From assembly GCA_037367405.1 (NCBI GenBank), contig JAZKJV010008878.1:434001-498000 (forward strand): a stretch of 64,000 nucleotides of DNA, written 5' to 3'. The translations under genes were made by a program, and so were the position numbers. Position 1 is the first letter of the stretch, and each line of letters begins with the position of its first letter. The notes beneath the pieces are model-generated. The model ran no database searches. It saw only the letters and a program-made list of their open reading frames with translations, and had not been told where the DNA came from. This DNA comes from Ottelia alismoides. Lineage: Eukaryota; Streptophyta; Magnoliopsida; Alismatales; Hydrocharitaceae. Below are positions 45,101 to 57,010 of this stretch, one piece after another.

Positions 45101-45492
45101 AAATTAGAGTATCACCTCTCCAATCACCTATGTCGGTGTTTCTAGCTAATATATCAAATTTAGAGGGTCAAATTCAGGCCGTACTGTCCAAATCAACATG
45201 TGAAAGACGAGGAGATATGTGTATGTGCTGCATAATGCCTCAGAATCTCGTGCGGAGGCCATAGGTGTAGCACCGTGCTGCTGAGTAGTGCAAACAGATC
45301 TGCACTAGCGTTAGTGGGGCCCACATGGTGGCCCATGCAAGAGGCTACTGGGTGGTGCTAGGCCCGCACGAGAGGCCACTCAGTGTTGTCCCCGTACGAG
45401 TCCAAGATAGATGCAAAACATGGGAAAGAAAATGCAAAGAAAAGGAAACAACTTATGAAAGAAATTGCATAATCAATATTTTTATTATAACA
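42145..45492 (-). mobile_element. COP6: old, internally deleted copia element
   Basis: The 3' LTR is 42145-42295 (tgatgaaagaaatgg ... ctataaca) and part of the 5' LTR is at about 45405-45492 (ends ttattataaca). Minus-strand remnants: RNase H (42330-42780, 43160-43260), RT (43300-44100, ITKDLRELRYF at 43470-43500), spacer (44330-44680), then directly Gag (44690-45000). The integrase, protease and zinc knuckle are missing, deleted at about 44685. Flanks AGGTC/AGGTT match at 4 of 5 bases. Many stops. Confidence 0.8.
42779..43156. mobile_element. MITE2: Tourist-like MITE in COP6
   Basis: A 378-bp relative of MITE1. The left end is gggtgcgtttggtacgcggg and the right end reverse-complemented is ggcctcgtttggcaaggggg. 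The flanks are TTA (42776-42778) and TAA (43157-43159), one mismatch from a perfect 3-bp duplication. It splits the RNase H/RT text of COP6. Confidence 0.82.
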
Positions 45493-47140
45493 AGGTTGAC
45501 ATAGGCCTTTTAGAAGCGGGTGGTTGGGAACATGGATGTTGGTGGTTATGTTGAAACAAGATCGGCAACTCAAAATGGTTTTGTATTGTAGACTTGAAGG
45601 CCGATGTTTTTGTTTAAACATGGCTAGCGGAGTGGATCACTGACAATTCGAGGGAGGAGGTGTCAGGTGTGTATGATATATTTATAAGGGTTTATCCTCT
45701 CAAAGGCGACTCTTTCGGGTTGTCTATTACATTATTCCGGTGCAACCTTGGTCTATTTAACTGAGATGCCATTTTCTCAAGCGGTTTATTGGCTTGCTCA
45801 TGGGGCTCTTGAGAAGTGATGCCTAACAATTGTTGGCATTGAATGTTTTTTATGGCTCGGAGAATTTACTATGGAGAAGACACCTCCTTTTCGCTCATGT
45901 GATTTGGCCTCCATTCATGCGGTTCTCGTGGAGATTGGGGAACTCTTAAAGGTTATCTCTACCAGCTTATCTCGTGGACACCACCAGAGGTAATCACAAT
46001 TGTGGTTAAATGCTTTATGACATCCTGAGTATCATCACATATTCGTATTAGATGATCGAAGTTCATACGTCGCGTGATTGAAGTAGAATAAGGGTCCTTG
46101 TTTGCCGCTACGAAAGATGTGAACTCTCAGGGGACGTTCCTATAACTATTCAGGTAGATGAACAATGCTACAAGGAGCTGGCTCAATGTTTGGGCGTTGT
46201 CCCACCGTGGGGAGTTGTTTCGATTCAAAATGTTTTATGGAGACTATAGAAGGATGGGTTGTAAAAATCCTCTTAATGAATTCGAGAGCAGATGTAGTCA
46301 TGCTTCAAGAAATTGAAGTCTCTCAAGGGGTGGACTCGATATGTCGAGAGATGGGTTATATGTGTCTCACTATGTTCAAAGCTATTAATTTCAAAGGTCA
46401 TCGGGTGGGAGGGGGTTTCTTTTGAGATGGATTGGTGATAAGCTCATATTGTAAGGGGCAGAAGTGTATGGCCGCCATTCGCTTTTGATCCTCCTACGAT
46501 GGAGTGTCGGTGATAGATGCATTCTATTCACCGATTTGTACAACGCGACGAACTCTTGGGCAAGTTGTGAGATATTGGAGGATTTTCCATGATTCGAGAC
46601 AAGTTTCAGTGAGAGGCTTAGATCATAAGGGGAGATTTTAATATGGCATTTCATCCCAAGGATAGATCAGGAATGAGGGATGGTCTTGATATTGGATTCA
46701 ACTGGTCTATCGTTACTGATTATCATACTCATGGAGCTATTAATATGGCATTGCATCCCAAGGATAGATCAGGAATGAGGGATGGTCTTGATATTGATTT
46801 AACCGGTCTATCATTGCTGATTATCATACTCCAGTTGGAGATCACTGATGCCATTGTATGTTGCTATTCATGGAGGAGTTCTAGATCGAGATCCCATATT
46901 GATAGATTCTTGATGTATGTTGAAGAACATCAACTGTTTATGTTGATTAGCGTGAAGGCATCACTATGCTCTCATTTAGATCATACCTTGCTTCTTCTGG
47001 AATATTGTGAGGAGGTCAGACCGAGGTCTTTTTTCAGTTTGAACATTCATGGTTAATGGAGGGATTTCAGGAGATGGTATAGAAATTTAGAAGGATTTTT
47101 ACATGGATGGGCCAACCACTTTTTATTTTTGTAACTAAGC
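45493..47140 (+). pseudogene. LINE4 right part: ORF1 remnant and endonuclease start of ORF2
   Basis: From about 46240 the + frames show an APE-type endonuclease: ILLMNSRADVVMLQEIE (46270-46320), the GDFNMAFHPKDRSG block (46632-46675), SRSHIDRFLMYVEEHQL (46880-46935) and DHTLLLLEYCEEVRPRSF (46980-47035). This domain nicks target DNA for LINE insertion. Upstream 45493-46200 is probably ORF1. Frameshifts, a tandem duplication and truncation before RT make it inactive. Confidence 0.75.
46640..46836 (+). repeat. 98-bp tandem duplication in the LINE4 endonuclease
   Basis: Unit 1 begins aatatggcatttcatcccaa (46640) and unit 2 aatatggcattgcatcccaa (46742); each runs through ggatagatcagg and gctgattatcatact-type text. 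The duplication repeats the HPKDRSGMRDGLDI segment of the endonuclease. Confidence 0.85.
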
Positions 47141-47144
47141 TGGG

Positions 47145-48350
47145 ATTTTTACATGGTGGTGGTGGTGGTGTCGTAATGTCTCTGAAATAGGCGAGACCGG
47201 AGGCAGAGGCATATAAACCTCTTCTCAACTTTCTGAAGGAATGAGATTTTCACCTGTATGAGAGAAATACAGAATGGATTCAAAGAACATGACACCTGCA
47301 CTAACATAGTACCTTCGTCAAGTAGGGTCAAAGCAACGATATCCCTTTTGGGTCTTAGAATACCCAACAAACACACACTTGACTGCTCTAGGAGAGAGCT
47401 TGTCAACACCTGGAGACATCTGATGAACAAAAGAAACGGATCCAAAAACACGGGGCATGAGAGAGAAAATATTCGTCTCGGGAAACACAATCGAAAACGA
47501 GATCTCCCCCAGAACCGATGAAGGCATACGATTCACCAAATACCACGCAGTGAGAACCACGTCCCCCTAATAAGAATGGGGAGCACGACTCTGAATCAGA
47601 AGAGTCGTGGTAACATTCAAAAGATGTCGATGTTTCCTCTCAACTACCCCATTCTGTTGAGAAGTATACGCATAAAATGTCTGATGTACAATACCATAGG
47701 ATCTAAGGAACGGAGAAAGTTGTGTACTCTAGAATTCAAATGCATTATCAGAACGTATAAACTTGACATTTGCAAAAAACACATTCCTTATTTCATTAAT
47801 AAAGGACTGAATAATAGGACGAGCATCGGATTTGTTCTTAAGAAGAAAAACCCACGACAATCAAGAGAACTCATCCACAAGCTAAAACATATGCCCTTGA
47901 AGATATGGGACACGATTGGGGTCCCAAATATCAAAATGAATCAACTCAAAAAGACTATGACAACTTTGACCCGGACGACTCTGGAATGTGGACCTATGAT
48001 GCTTCCCAAGCTGGCAGGCCTCACACTGAAAAGTAAAGCGAGGAGAGATCTGAGGAAGAACATAACACAACTTTTGCAGAGCGAGATTACCAAACCGAAG
48101 ATGCCACATATAGGGAGAAACAGATCTTGTGTGAAGAGAAGAGACACCAGCGTAAGGAGATTGCACCAGTCTGTAGAGACCTCCTTGCTCAAGATTAGAA
48201 CCAATCACCTTGCCTGTAAGAATTTTCTGAAACACAAGAGCAGAAGAGTCAATTATGGCACGACAATGTAAATCCTTGGTGATTTGAGTAATAGATAGTA
48301 AGTTCATAGAGAATTCAGAAGCGTAAAGAACGTTCAGAAGCCGCGTTGCA
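47145..48350 (-). pseudogene. COP7: copia remnant (protease end, integrase), interrupted by GYP1
   Basis: Minus frames give the text before integrase (MNLLSITQITKDLHC, about 48262-48307), the integrase zinc domain (FQCEACQLGKHHRSTF, 48000-48045), core remnants (47560-47760) and the region after it (KCVFVGYSKTQKGYRCF, 47320-47375) to a GTG-rich stretch at 47150. It is cut at 48350 by the GYP1 LTR within ...LNVLYASEF; its 5' part must lie beyond the right end. The LINE4 text joins it directly on the left. Confidence 0.82.
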
Positions 48351-51300
48351 TGTGAACCCCCGAGGATCCGGGTACTCGTTTACACACATTTCGCGTTACA
48401 ACATTCATTCGTATTAGATCGCATAAGCTATAGAAAAACTGGGAAATTTTTCTCGCGGTTAATTTTCCACATGACATTCATATCCACAATAATAACCACA
48501 ATTTAATAGAGACAATTGGCATCAAAATCTTATTTCATTAATTTCCATATGATTTTACAACATGTACAATGTCTGCTAGTACATACAACATCCCAAAAAT
48601 TTGACTGAAGAGAAGAAGCATTTTACAATATCAATTGAATTAAAAACTGTAACAAAAATCACATACCGTCTGGTATAGACCTTGTCTCCTGGAACCATAT
48701 ATAGTTATTGAACAATAGGTTGTTTGCCTGCCAAGCATTTTAGGAAAGAAGAGGCGTCAACGGGCGCTGGTACCTCCCAAAAACTTATAAAATAACAGGC
48801 ATTTATTATTTTCAAAAGAAAGCAAGTAGAGAGGCAGGGACAACTCAAATTAATTATGATTTCATTTCTACTTGCAAATGTAAAAGGTTTCCAGATTTCT
48901 AGTAAGCACATCTCATGATCAGCCCTTATCCCAACATTTCCCACATAAGCATATATCTATGGTAACTCATTGATCATAAGTATATTTTTTTTCATATTAC
49001 TTAGAGATCATATTTATCTACAGAGAATGGCTGTAGCAGAAATGAAAATGCTAAGATGGATGTGTGGACATACACGTAAAGATCGGATTCGGAATGATGC
49101 AATCAGAAAGAAAGTTGGTGTAGCTCCGATCGAGGATAAGATGCGAGAAAACCGCTTAAGATGGTTTGGTCATTTGCAAAGAAGGTCAACTGATGCACCG
49201 GTTAGGAGATGCGAGTGGTGGGATGTTGAGCCGGCTAAGAGAGGGCGAGGACGACCCAAGAAGTGTTGGAAAGAGACTATACGAAGGGATCTTAGTTTTT
49301 TGGATATAAGTCCGAGATTGACCCAAGATAGATCTGAATGGAGGCGAAGAATCCATGTAGCCGACCCTACTTAATTGTGGGAAAAGGCTTTGTTGTTGTT
49401 GTTATGACTTAGAGATTATATTTATGTATTTTGATGATGGGAAAGATGAGATGAGAAGATATTATGATTTATTAAATTCTTAAGTCTAGTGGATAGTCTG
49501 TGGTCTTGATTCTTGTGAAATCTCACACTATGACTCTAAAACTTGTAAAATGTCTTAGGGTTGGGGTGCCTCCGTAGGCATGCGGTGTTGTATAATGCAT
49601 CCTAACAAAGTTCCCAACACGTCCACTAGCTTAATGGATTTTCGAATCAGATTATCGTCTTTTCCATTTACTCAACTTTAATTGTAATCCCTTAAAACCT
49701 TAAGTGCAACTGTCTCAGATGTAACTCTAGATGATGTGGATATAGAGATGGATGATCTGGATGTAGAATCAATCCCTTCAAACCTCAGTGCAACAATCTC
49801 AAATGTAACTCTAGATGATGAAGATATAGATATGGATAAAATCTGGATGTAGAATCGCCAAGTCTGTTGGCGAAAGAAGAACCCAAGCGGTGAAGAAGCC
49901 AACAAAAAGGCTCTTCCGTCTCGCCCCCTAATTGGAAGGACGGTCCAATAGAGGGATAGGTCTACTCCCAAACTACGCCACTGAGACGGGTGAGAGGGAC
50001 TTCCCAGAAAAGTCACTATAGAAAAACAACCCAACCGGTAACAGGCAACCGAGCTCGTACGTAAAACTGAAAAACCAGGATCCCCCGCCTGGGCATCCTA
50101 AAAGACAGGGTCAACGGAACTGGTCTAAAGTCTGGATCCCAACGAGGCGTAAAAACACTGCGAGCTCGCGTAAAAATCGAAAGAGGACTGGGATCCTAGA
50201 CCCGCGCACTTAGCGGCCGCTGCCCTAACTGAGCTTCCTATTCTCTCGCCCAGTTGAGGGTCACCGCGCCCTCGCACAATCAGGTGAAAGGGCCACCATG
50301 ATTGGCACTTATTGAAATGAATTCAAAATCAGCCCACTTATTTAGTTAATCAATCCCTTCACACTCTTCTCTGTGTTTATCCTTTTAGATCTAGGTACTT
50401 GGTAACCACTTATGTATATATCCCAACACCCTTGATCTCTTTTATTAAGAGTTAGCACTATTGAGAGTTAAGCAATATAATTGTCTAGAAATTTCCAAGA
50501 TGTTGATGCTTATACTAATGGAAGTAGATAACTAAGTTTACACAGACTTTTGAACGCAAGTGGGGTCCAGCCGTAGCTCTTATTTATATTATTACGTACC
50601 GACTTTAAGTTGTTTCCTATCTGCTGTGTGAACTCACCTCTCTTGCTAGAAAATGATCCTAGTTTTAATGAGGAAAAGAGGTTGCCAATATATATATATA
50701 TATATATATGTATTCATGACCTTTCTTAATTTCTAATAATATCTTGGGATCATATTTTGATAATGAAGGTCACCACTGGTAGCCTCTAAACTCAACTTAT
50801 ATTACATCTTATTTGGAAGTTTTGCTTATCACCACTATTAATAAGATATGATCTACTGGTCAGCAATTGTTTTGGAATAGTTGAGACTACACCTCATGAA
50901 TAAAGACTATAAGTGTCTTAATGAGCTGGAAATTTGAAATATATCTTCTATCGTAGGATAAATAAAATTTTGATATAATCACCATTGTTTAATTCTTGTT
51001 ATTTATCCTAAACATATCATTCAAGTAATGGGAAAATAACTTCTCACAAAACTGCAAGGTAAGACTTGTCATTTCAAAATCTTTTACCATAGTAAAAGTT
51101 ACATTTTCATATACCGGTGAGGGTTACAGATTCATGTGATTACTATTGTGTAAAACCAAAATGTCAATAGCCTATAACTACAATATAAGCTCTCCAATTC
51201 TGTAAGTAAAATTATAATAGCCAATTCTCCACCTCAACGTGCTAGCCATGTGGAACAACAATCTTGCAATTTGGTACATTTCGTTGCACTATTAAGCTTA

Positions 51301-53168
51301 TCAAAACAGGATTCAAAACCTATCCAAAACATTTGTGGATTTTCTTTTTAACTACAATATTTGTGGACGGGATTTGTGCTTTGTTGGCTAGTAATCATAC
51401 TTTGAGGAATAACGTCATTACTATTCCTTTAATTCTTCTAATTGATGTAATATCCAGTACCTAATATCAGATTCCTGATATAAACATTTTCAGGCATTCA
51501 GAAAAGCACAAATTAAACAATTATTAGAAAACAGTCCATTATTTATTCCCAGGAAACCGTATATATAAAAATCTCTATTTTACAATTTTGTGATAGCTTT
51601 TAGATTAACCCCTTTAATTACATCCAACCTTTCCCAACTGTCCTGCAACTAATTTCACCCATCGATCTTATCATCCTTATGAATTCACAACATCCAATAT
51701 TGGCTTACAATGTATTGTAATTCATGCATGGCAGCAATAGAGGGAGAAAAGGGATGGTACCTAATTTGACCTTAAATCTTGCATGCAAATGCTTATACAG
51801 TGGCTGAACAAGATCCCCATTTGATACTCATTCCTATTCGATCAATCAAGAGCTAAGAAAAATCTTCGATTTCCATTTAAATCAGTGTTTCCATTCTTTT
51901 AAACATAATTTCTAAATTTTGTAGTTCCAGCCATACATATTTGAAGTGGAGTAGAATGGATCACAAACTTCTCTCTTAATCATAAAAAGAATATGTAAAA
52001 TCTTCATATATGGCAGCAAAAAGAATGAGTGATCTGTGCATGCATGGCAGCAAATGGAGGTATAGAGAGGTACCTCTTTTGATCTCAAGATTGGAGAAAC
52101 AACATGCACAAGTTGCTGTGGCAGAAGCAGAATTTATGATGCCCAGCTGCAGATCTCTTCAATTTGGGAAGGAGGGAGAGTAGATGATTGAGGGCTGTTG
52201 GCTTTTCCTTCTCTGGAGATAGAAATTAGGGGTAATTAAAATGGAAGAAGAGGAAAGATGTCCCGTTGAATTAGAGGAAAAGGGGATAGGGAATATACCT
52301 CTTTAGATTTCTCCTGAAAATTGAAGAAGGTGAACCATACAGGAGGAAGGAATGGGCTGCAGTAGCTGTTCCAGATCTGACGGACAACAGCTCTGGCTGG
52401 AAGAGGAGGAGCTTTCTCGTGGAAATTTGGAGAGAAAGTTGGGATTTTGAGGGAAATGGGAAGAGAAAATGTAGAGGGAGGGTTTCCCTACGTTTGGTTT
52501 TTATAACTAAGGAAAAGGGTCCATTGTATGACAAGTGGGCATAGAAAGTATCCAGCTGGAAAAGAGAAAATTTGCTTGCTGCCCCTGTCTGTACACGGCT
52601 TCAATTATATATATATATATATTTTTATTTGCAACCAGACAGTAGCCGACTGCTACTGTATCTAAAATTATTAATTTAATAATAATAATATTATTATTTT
52701 AACAAACTTTAAAATGAACCCTACGTGCACATCGGGTCTCAGATTTTTACGCTTAATATCTCATTTTGATCGTTTCGGGACGACGATCAATTTGAGTATA
52801 ATGTTGATATACTTCCGGTCGAGCTTTGAATACCCGAAATTTTCGGATACGGCTTTTGTCTAAGACTAATTTTGTGATTTAAAATCATCATATGACCTCC
52901 GATTGACGAACGGTCGATTCCGTTGGTCTCGTTTCGTCGAATCGGATCTCATGGCGGTCTCGGTTTGTTTTACGGTTTCCGAATTCGCGTCGCGGCTTTT
53001 CGCGGCATGCATTACAATGCGACCGATTTTGAGTCGATTTCGCCGTAACGACTTTTGATTCACGATCATTTGATCGTTTTAGGTTGTCTAATATTGGCAA
53101 TCAACTTTATTGGGCTAATCGGACCCTAATCGGGTCGAGTTCGGGTTTAACGGATCCCGGATGTTACA
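48351..53168 (-). repeat. GYP1 3' LTR (4.8 kb including an RTE insertion)
   Basis: On the element strand the LTR starts TGTAACATCCGGG (53168) and ends GGGGTTCACA (48351). The portion 48351-50980 aligns with 57347-59664, the other LTR; in the first 160 bases I count about 5 mismatches. Without the RTE and one duplication it is about 4.4 kb, a length seen in Tekay/Del chromoviruses. It includes TA microsatellites (50690-50709) and GC-rich direct-repeat-like text around 50040-50280. Confidence 0.88.
48999..49425 (+). mobile_element. RTE-type LINE, 5'-truncated, in the GYP1 3' LTR
   Basis: 49018-49406 is absent from the other GYP1 LTR (empty site near 57995-58016). It is flanked by 19-bp duplications acttagagatcatatttat (48999-49017) and acttagagattatatttat (49407-49425), differing at one base. 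The open frame from 49027 to 49374 is the C-terminal end of an RTE ORF2 ([38 protein letters not shown]), and the 3' end is (ttg)n, typical of plant RTE elements. Confidence 0.93.
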
Positions 53169-53320
53169 ATTATAAAAACCTCAAAGGGAGTCTCGTCCTC
53201 GAGACTCGAGTTAAGGCTACTAGGTGTCTTGTTGGAATTTCATATGTCCATAAAAACCTCAAAGGGTTTTGAACCCATAAAAACCTCAAAGAGAAAACAA
53301 GCCATATATTTATCATGTAT
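53169..53320 (-). other. GYP1 3' untranslated end with degraded purine tract and short repeats
   Basis: taaaaacctcaaag occurs three times (53171, 53251 and 53279 on). Next to the LTR, the element strand reads gactccctttgaggttttta, where chromoviruses normally have a purine run, so the plus-strand primer appears degraded. Confidence 0.6.
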
Positions 53321-53351
53321 CTATTTACAAATGCTTGTTTTGATGATTACA

Positions 53352-53768
53352 TCAGAAAAGCTGCGGGTATCTTGTCCGCATGTTGGCTTCGGTCTCCCAT
53401 GTCGCTTCCTCGGCGCCATGTCGGTGCCACAAGACCTTGACCAATGGAATCTCCTTGCTGCGATGCTTCTTCACAGCATGGTCAAGTATCTGGACTGGCT
53501 TCTCCTTATAAGTCAGATCAGGCTCCACGTCAAGGTTCTCGTAACTGATGACGTGTCGAGGGTCGTGCACATACTTTCTCATGTTGGATACATGGAAGAC
53601 GTCGTGAATAGCTGACAGATGTGGAGGAAGAGCTACTCGGTAAGCCACTTTCCCAACTCGAGCAAGAATCTCAAAAGGTCCAACATATCGCGGCGCCAGT
53701 TTGCCACGAACACCAAATCTCTGCACTCCCTTCATGGGAGATACACAGAGAAATACCCAATCTCCAAC
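53352..53768 (-). pseudogene. GYP1 pol C-terminus: integrase tail and chromodomain
   Basis: From VGDWVF (53755-53768) through MKGVQRFGVRGKL and YVGPFEIL to a C-terminal chromodomain with VLWHRHGAEEATWE (53385-53430), ending at a stop at 53352. Chromodomains at the integrase end define chromoviruses and steer insertion to particular chromatin. This piece is open and follows the candidate intron. Confidence 0.9.
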
Positions 53769-53864
53769 CTATAATTTATAGGAATATAATTAGTATGAGA
53801 TTAAGTTGAACATATATAGATATATATCATAATTGAGTGGATGAAGAGGAAATAATTAGATTAC
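53769..53864 (-). other. Candidate 96-bp GT-AG intron in GYP1 pol
   Basis: On the element strand, gagtttcag is followed by gtaatcta ... aaattatag and then gttggagattggg. Removing 96 AT-rich bases joins DLEFQ to VGDWVF, the usual integrase-tail text, in phase 0. The stretch contains stops. It may be a real spliceosomal intron or an AT-rich insertion that happens to have GT-AG ends. Confidence 0.6.
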
Positions 53865-54414
53865 CTGAAACTCTAAGTCTCTCCTCCGACGGTCTGCATA
53901 ACTCTTCTGGCGACTCTGTGCCGTCAGAAGCCTCCGTCTCACAAGATCGACAGCTCGCAGTCTCCTCCAAGAGATCTACGGGATAGAGAGCATGATCACC
54001 TACCTCACGCCAACTGAGAGGTGTGAGACATCTTCGTCCGTATAGGGCTTCCAATGGTGCCATGTCGATACTGGAATAATAACTGTTGTTGTACGTGAAT
54101 TCTACTAATGGTAGATGGTCCTTCCAGGACCTTTCCACTCTAAAGTGCAAGCGCGGAGCAAATCCTCTAGTGTCTGAATGGTGCGCTCACTCTGACCATC
54201 GGTCTGTGGATGATATGCAGAACTCATCTTCAGCTCTGTCTGTAGTACTGACATGAACTGATGCCAATAGTGCGAAGTAAACCTCGAATCTCTGTCAGAC
54301 ACCACCTCACGTGGTATACCATGTAACCTAATGATATTCTGCACATAGAGCTTGGCTAATCTAGATGGAGCGTAAGTCGTGTTGACATGTATGAAATGAG
54401 CTGACGTAGTCAAT
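53865..54414 (-). pseudogene. GYP1 integrase core, frameshifted
   Basis: After a stop near 54416 the frame resumes with SAHFIHVNTTY and carries the second catalytic Asp (SDRDSRF, near 54290), the Glu (DGQSERT, near 54185) and LVEFTYNNSYYSS. A frameshift near 53950 moves the text to another frame (RQKSYADRRRRDLEFQ). Integrase would insert the DNA copy; this one cannot be made whole. Confidence 0.88.
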
Positions 54415-57010
54415 CAATCAACAACGACCCAAATGAAATCATGGCCACCCGGTGTCTTCGGCAGACCTGTGACAAAGTCCATAGAAATGCTCTCCCACTT
54501 CGACTCGAGAATATGGAGAGACTGTAGTAATCCTGGTGGTCTCCTGCAAGGAAGGAAATATCGATATCGATATCGTTTCGATACAATGTCGATACCGATA
54601 TATCGCCGATATATCGGCGATATATCGACGCATATCGCCGAAACCCGGTATCCATTAGGCATTTTCTCCTGTCGATACCCGATATCGTCCATATCAGCGA
54701 TATATCGGTGACCTGTCGATACCGATATATCGCCGATATATCGATGATATATCGCGATATGGCGATCCCTGGTCTCCTGTGCTCTGCCTTGACCATCTGA
54801 CAGGTCATGCATCTGCTGACATGTTGCGCCACATCGTGCTTCATCCCATCCCACCAGAAATGTCGACGCAAATCACGGTACATCTTCGTGCTACCTGGAT
54901 GGATAGATAACCGTGAACTGTGTGCCTCATCAAGAATATCTCTGCTTAGCTGCTCGTCATTGGGTACAACAACCCGTCCTGCCTTCCATAAAATGGACTC
55001 TGCCACAACAAAATCATCAACCTCGTCCTTGACGGCTTGCATGTATCTATCTCGAATCCAAGGATCTGTCTTCTGGCCTTCGACGATGCGATCCCACAAA
55101 CTGCTAAATCGCGGAGGCACGGCGGTAGAAATGGATGTACTCTTCTGAGGATACCAATCAATCAAAGATGCGAGCATATCCCACGTATATAGCCAGTTCG
55201 TCGTACGCTCTGCATGTGCTCTCCTGCTAAGTGCATCGGCTACCACATTTTCCTTACCACGATGATAAGAGATCGTGCAATCATAATCCTTCAGTCGCTC
55301 GAGCCTTATGCGTTGCCTCATGTTCAGTTCCTTCCGATCAAAGATATACTTTAGGCTCTTGTGGTCTGTGAAAATCTCGAAGTTCACCCCATATAGATAG
55401 TGGCGCCAGATCTTCAAGGCGAAGACAACTGCCGCCAACTCCAAGTCATGTGTGGGGTAGTTCCGCTCGTACAGTCTCAACTGCCGTGATGCGTAAGCAA
55501 TCACCTGTCCTCTCTGCATCAACACTGCTCCTAGACCTTCTCCAGATGCATCCGTGTAGACTGCATAGTCCCGAGTGCCTGAAGGAAGAGCGAGAATAGA
55601 CGCTGTAGTCAACCTCTCCTTCAATGTCTGGAAGGCTTGCTCACATAAATCGTCCCAAGTAAATGGAACTCCTTTCTGCGTCAACCGTGTCAGAGGACGA
55701 ACGATGCGTGAAAATCCGTTGACAAAGCGTCTGTAATAGCCCGCTAGCCCGAGGAAACTCCGAATCTGAGTAACTGTCTTGGGCTGCTCCCAAGACATAA
55801 CTGCCTCAATCTTCGCAGGATCAACTGCGATGCCTGCTCCAGAAATGACACACCCTAAAAGTGAAACCTGGGATAACCAGAACTCGCATTTGCTCAACTT
55901 GGCATATAGCTTGTGCTCCCTCAATGTATTCAAAACAATCCGTAGATCACTCGCATGAGTCCATTCATTCCGTGAGTAGATGAGCACATCATCGATGAAT
56001 ACTACTACAATCTTGTCCAAGTATGGACGGAAGATATGGTTCATCATATCCATGAAAGCCGCAGGAGCATTGGTGAGCCCAAACGACATTACCACGAACT
56101 CGTAGTATCCATAGCGAGTCCTGAAGGCTATCTTCGGAATATCCGACTCGCGAATCCTCAGCTGATGATAGTCGGAGCGAAGATCGATCTTCGAGAAAAC
56201 CGAAGATCCCTGGAGCTGGTCAAACAAATCATCGATGCATGGCAAAGGATAACGGTTCTTCACCGTTCTCTTGTTCAGTTCCCGCCTGCCGGTAATCAAT
56301 GCACAACCTCATGGATCCATCCTTTTTCTTGACAAATAGAACCGGAGCACCCCAAGGTGAAGTGCTCGGTCTCACGAATCCCAAATCGAGCAACTCCCGT
56401 AACTGCACCTTTAGCTCCCTCAACTCGGCTGGTGGCATGCGATAAGGTGCCATAGAGATCGGTTGTGTATCTGGTAGCAAGGTGATCTCGAACTCGATCT
56501 CTCTCTCAGGAGGTAATCCTTGTAGCTCATCAGGAAATACACCTGGTATTTTGATACTACTCGGATGTCCAGTTTCATCGGCTCCTGATCATATACCTCC
56601 CGAACAAATGCAAGGTATGCATCACAACCCTGATCAACAAGTTGCTGAGCTCGCAACACCGAAATGTACTCCATGGTGGAGTCATGTATAGTACCCTCAA
56701 AAGTAAACTCAGGTAAATCTGAGATCCTGAAGACAACCGTCTTCTTAAAATAATCAACCAGTGCATGATGAGTAGGTAGCCAATCCATGCCTAGAATCAA
56801 GTCAAACTCATCAAGCTGTAAGAGTAGACAATCTGCGATCATCTCGTGACCGGCAATCAGTACAGGCAAGTGCCGGACTATCAGAGAAATTGCAAACAAC
56901 TGGCCACCTGACCCTTGGATGTGATATGGAGAAGAAAGAGTCTCCGCGACTCTATACAAAGAAACTAGTAGTCTCGAAGCAAGAAAAGAGCGCGTCACAC
57001 CATAATCAAA
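54415..57010 (-). pseudogene. GYP1 protease, reverse transcriptase, RNase H and integrase N-terminus
   Basis: The protease begins at VLFDYGVTRSF (about 57010), with the catalytic Asp kept but the usual SGA changed to YGV, and contains LILGMDWL. A frameshift at 56420-56480 leads into RT ([14 protein letters not shown], then 56299 on: [19 protein letters not shown] with the DD codons at 55988-55993), RNase H ([13 protein letters not shown] near 55550) and the H2C2 integrase zinc domain ([11 protein letters not shown] near 54790). A second shift lies near 56280. The 54547-54771 MITE then interrupts it. No gag is present between the protease and the primer site. Confidence 0.92.
54539..54779. mobile_element. 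hAT-B: 225-bp ATATCG-palindrome MITE inside GYP1 integrase
   Basis: The element is 54547-54771, starting CAAGGAAGGAAATATCG; the right end reverse-complemented is CAGGGATCGCCATATCG. It is flanked by GTCTCCTG at 54539-54546 and 54772-54779 (9-10 bases match, tggtctcctg). The interior is almost all ATATCGRTAT palindromes. It splits integrase text between [10 protein letters not shown] and GLLQSLHI. Confidence 0.88.

Noticed and set aside
47576..48271. 231-codon plus-strand open frame
   Set aside because: It lies antisense to the COP7 integrase remnant, whose motifs are clear on the minus strand.
48970..49374. 135-codon open frame as a host gene
   Set aside because: It is the C-terminus of an RTE LINE, absent from the sister LTR and flanked by 19-bp duplications.
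50690..50709. TA-dinucleotide run as a notable regulatory repeat
   Set aside because: An ordinary microsatellite within the LTR, present at a different length in the sister LTR.
54410..56299. 629-codon open frame as a novel protein with IYR/DIS repeats
   Set aside because: It is chromovirus RT-RNase H-integrase text running into the hAT-B MITE; the repeats are the MITE's palindromes.
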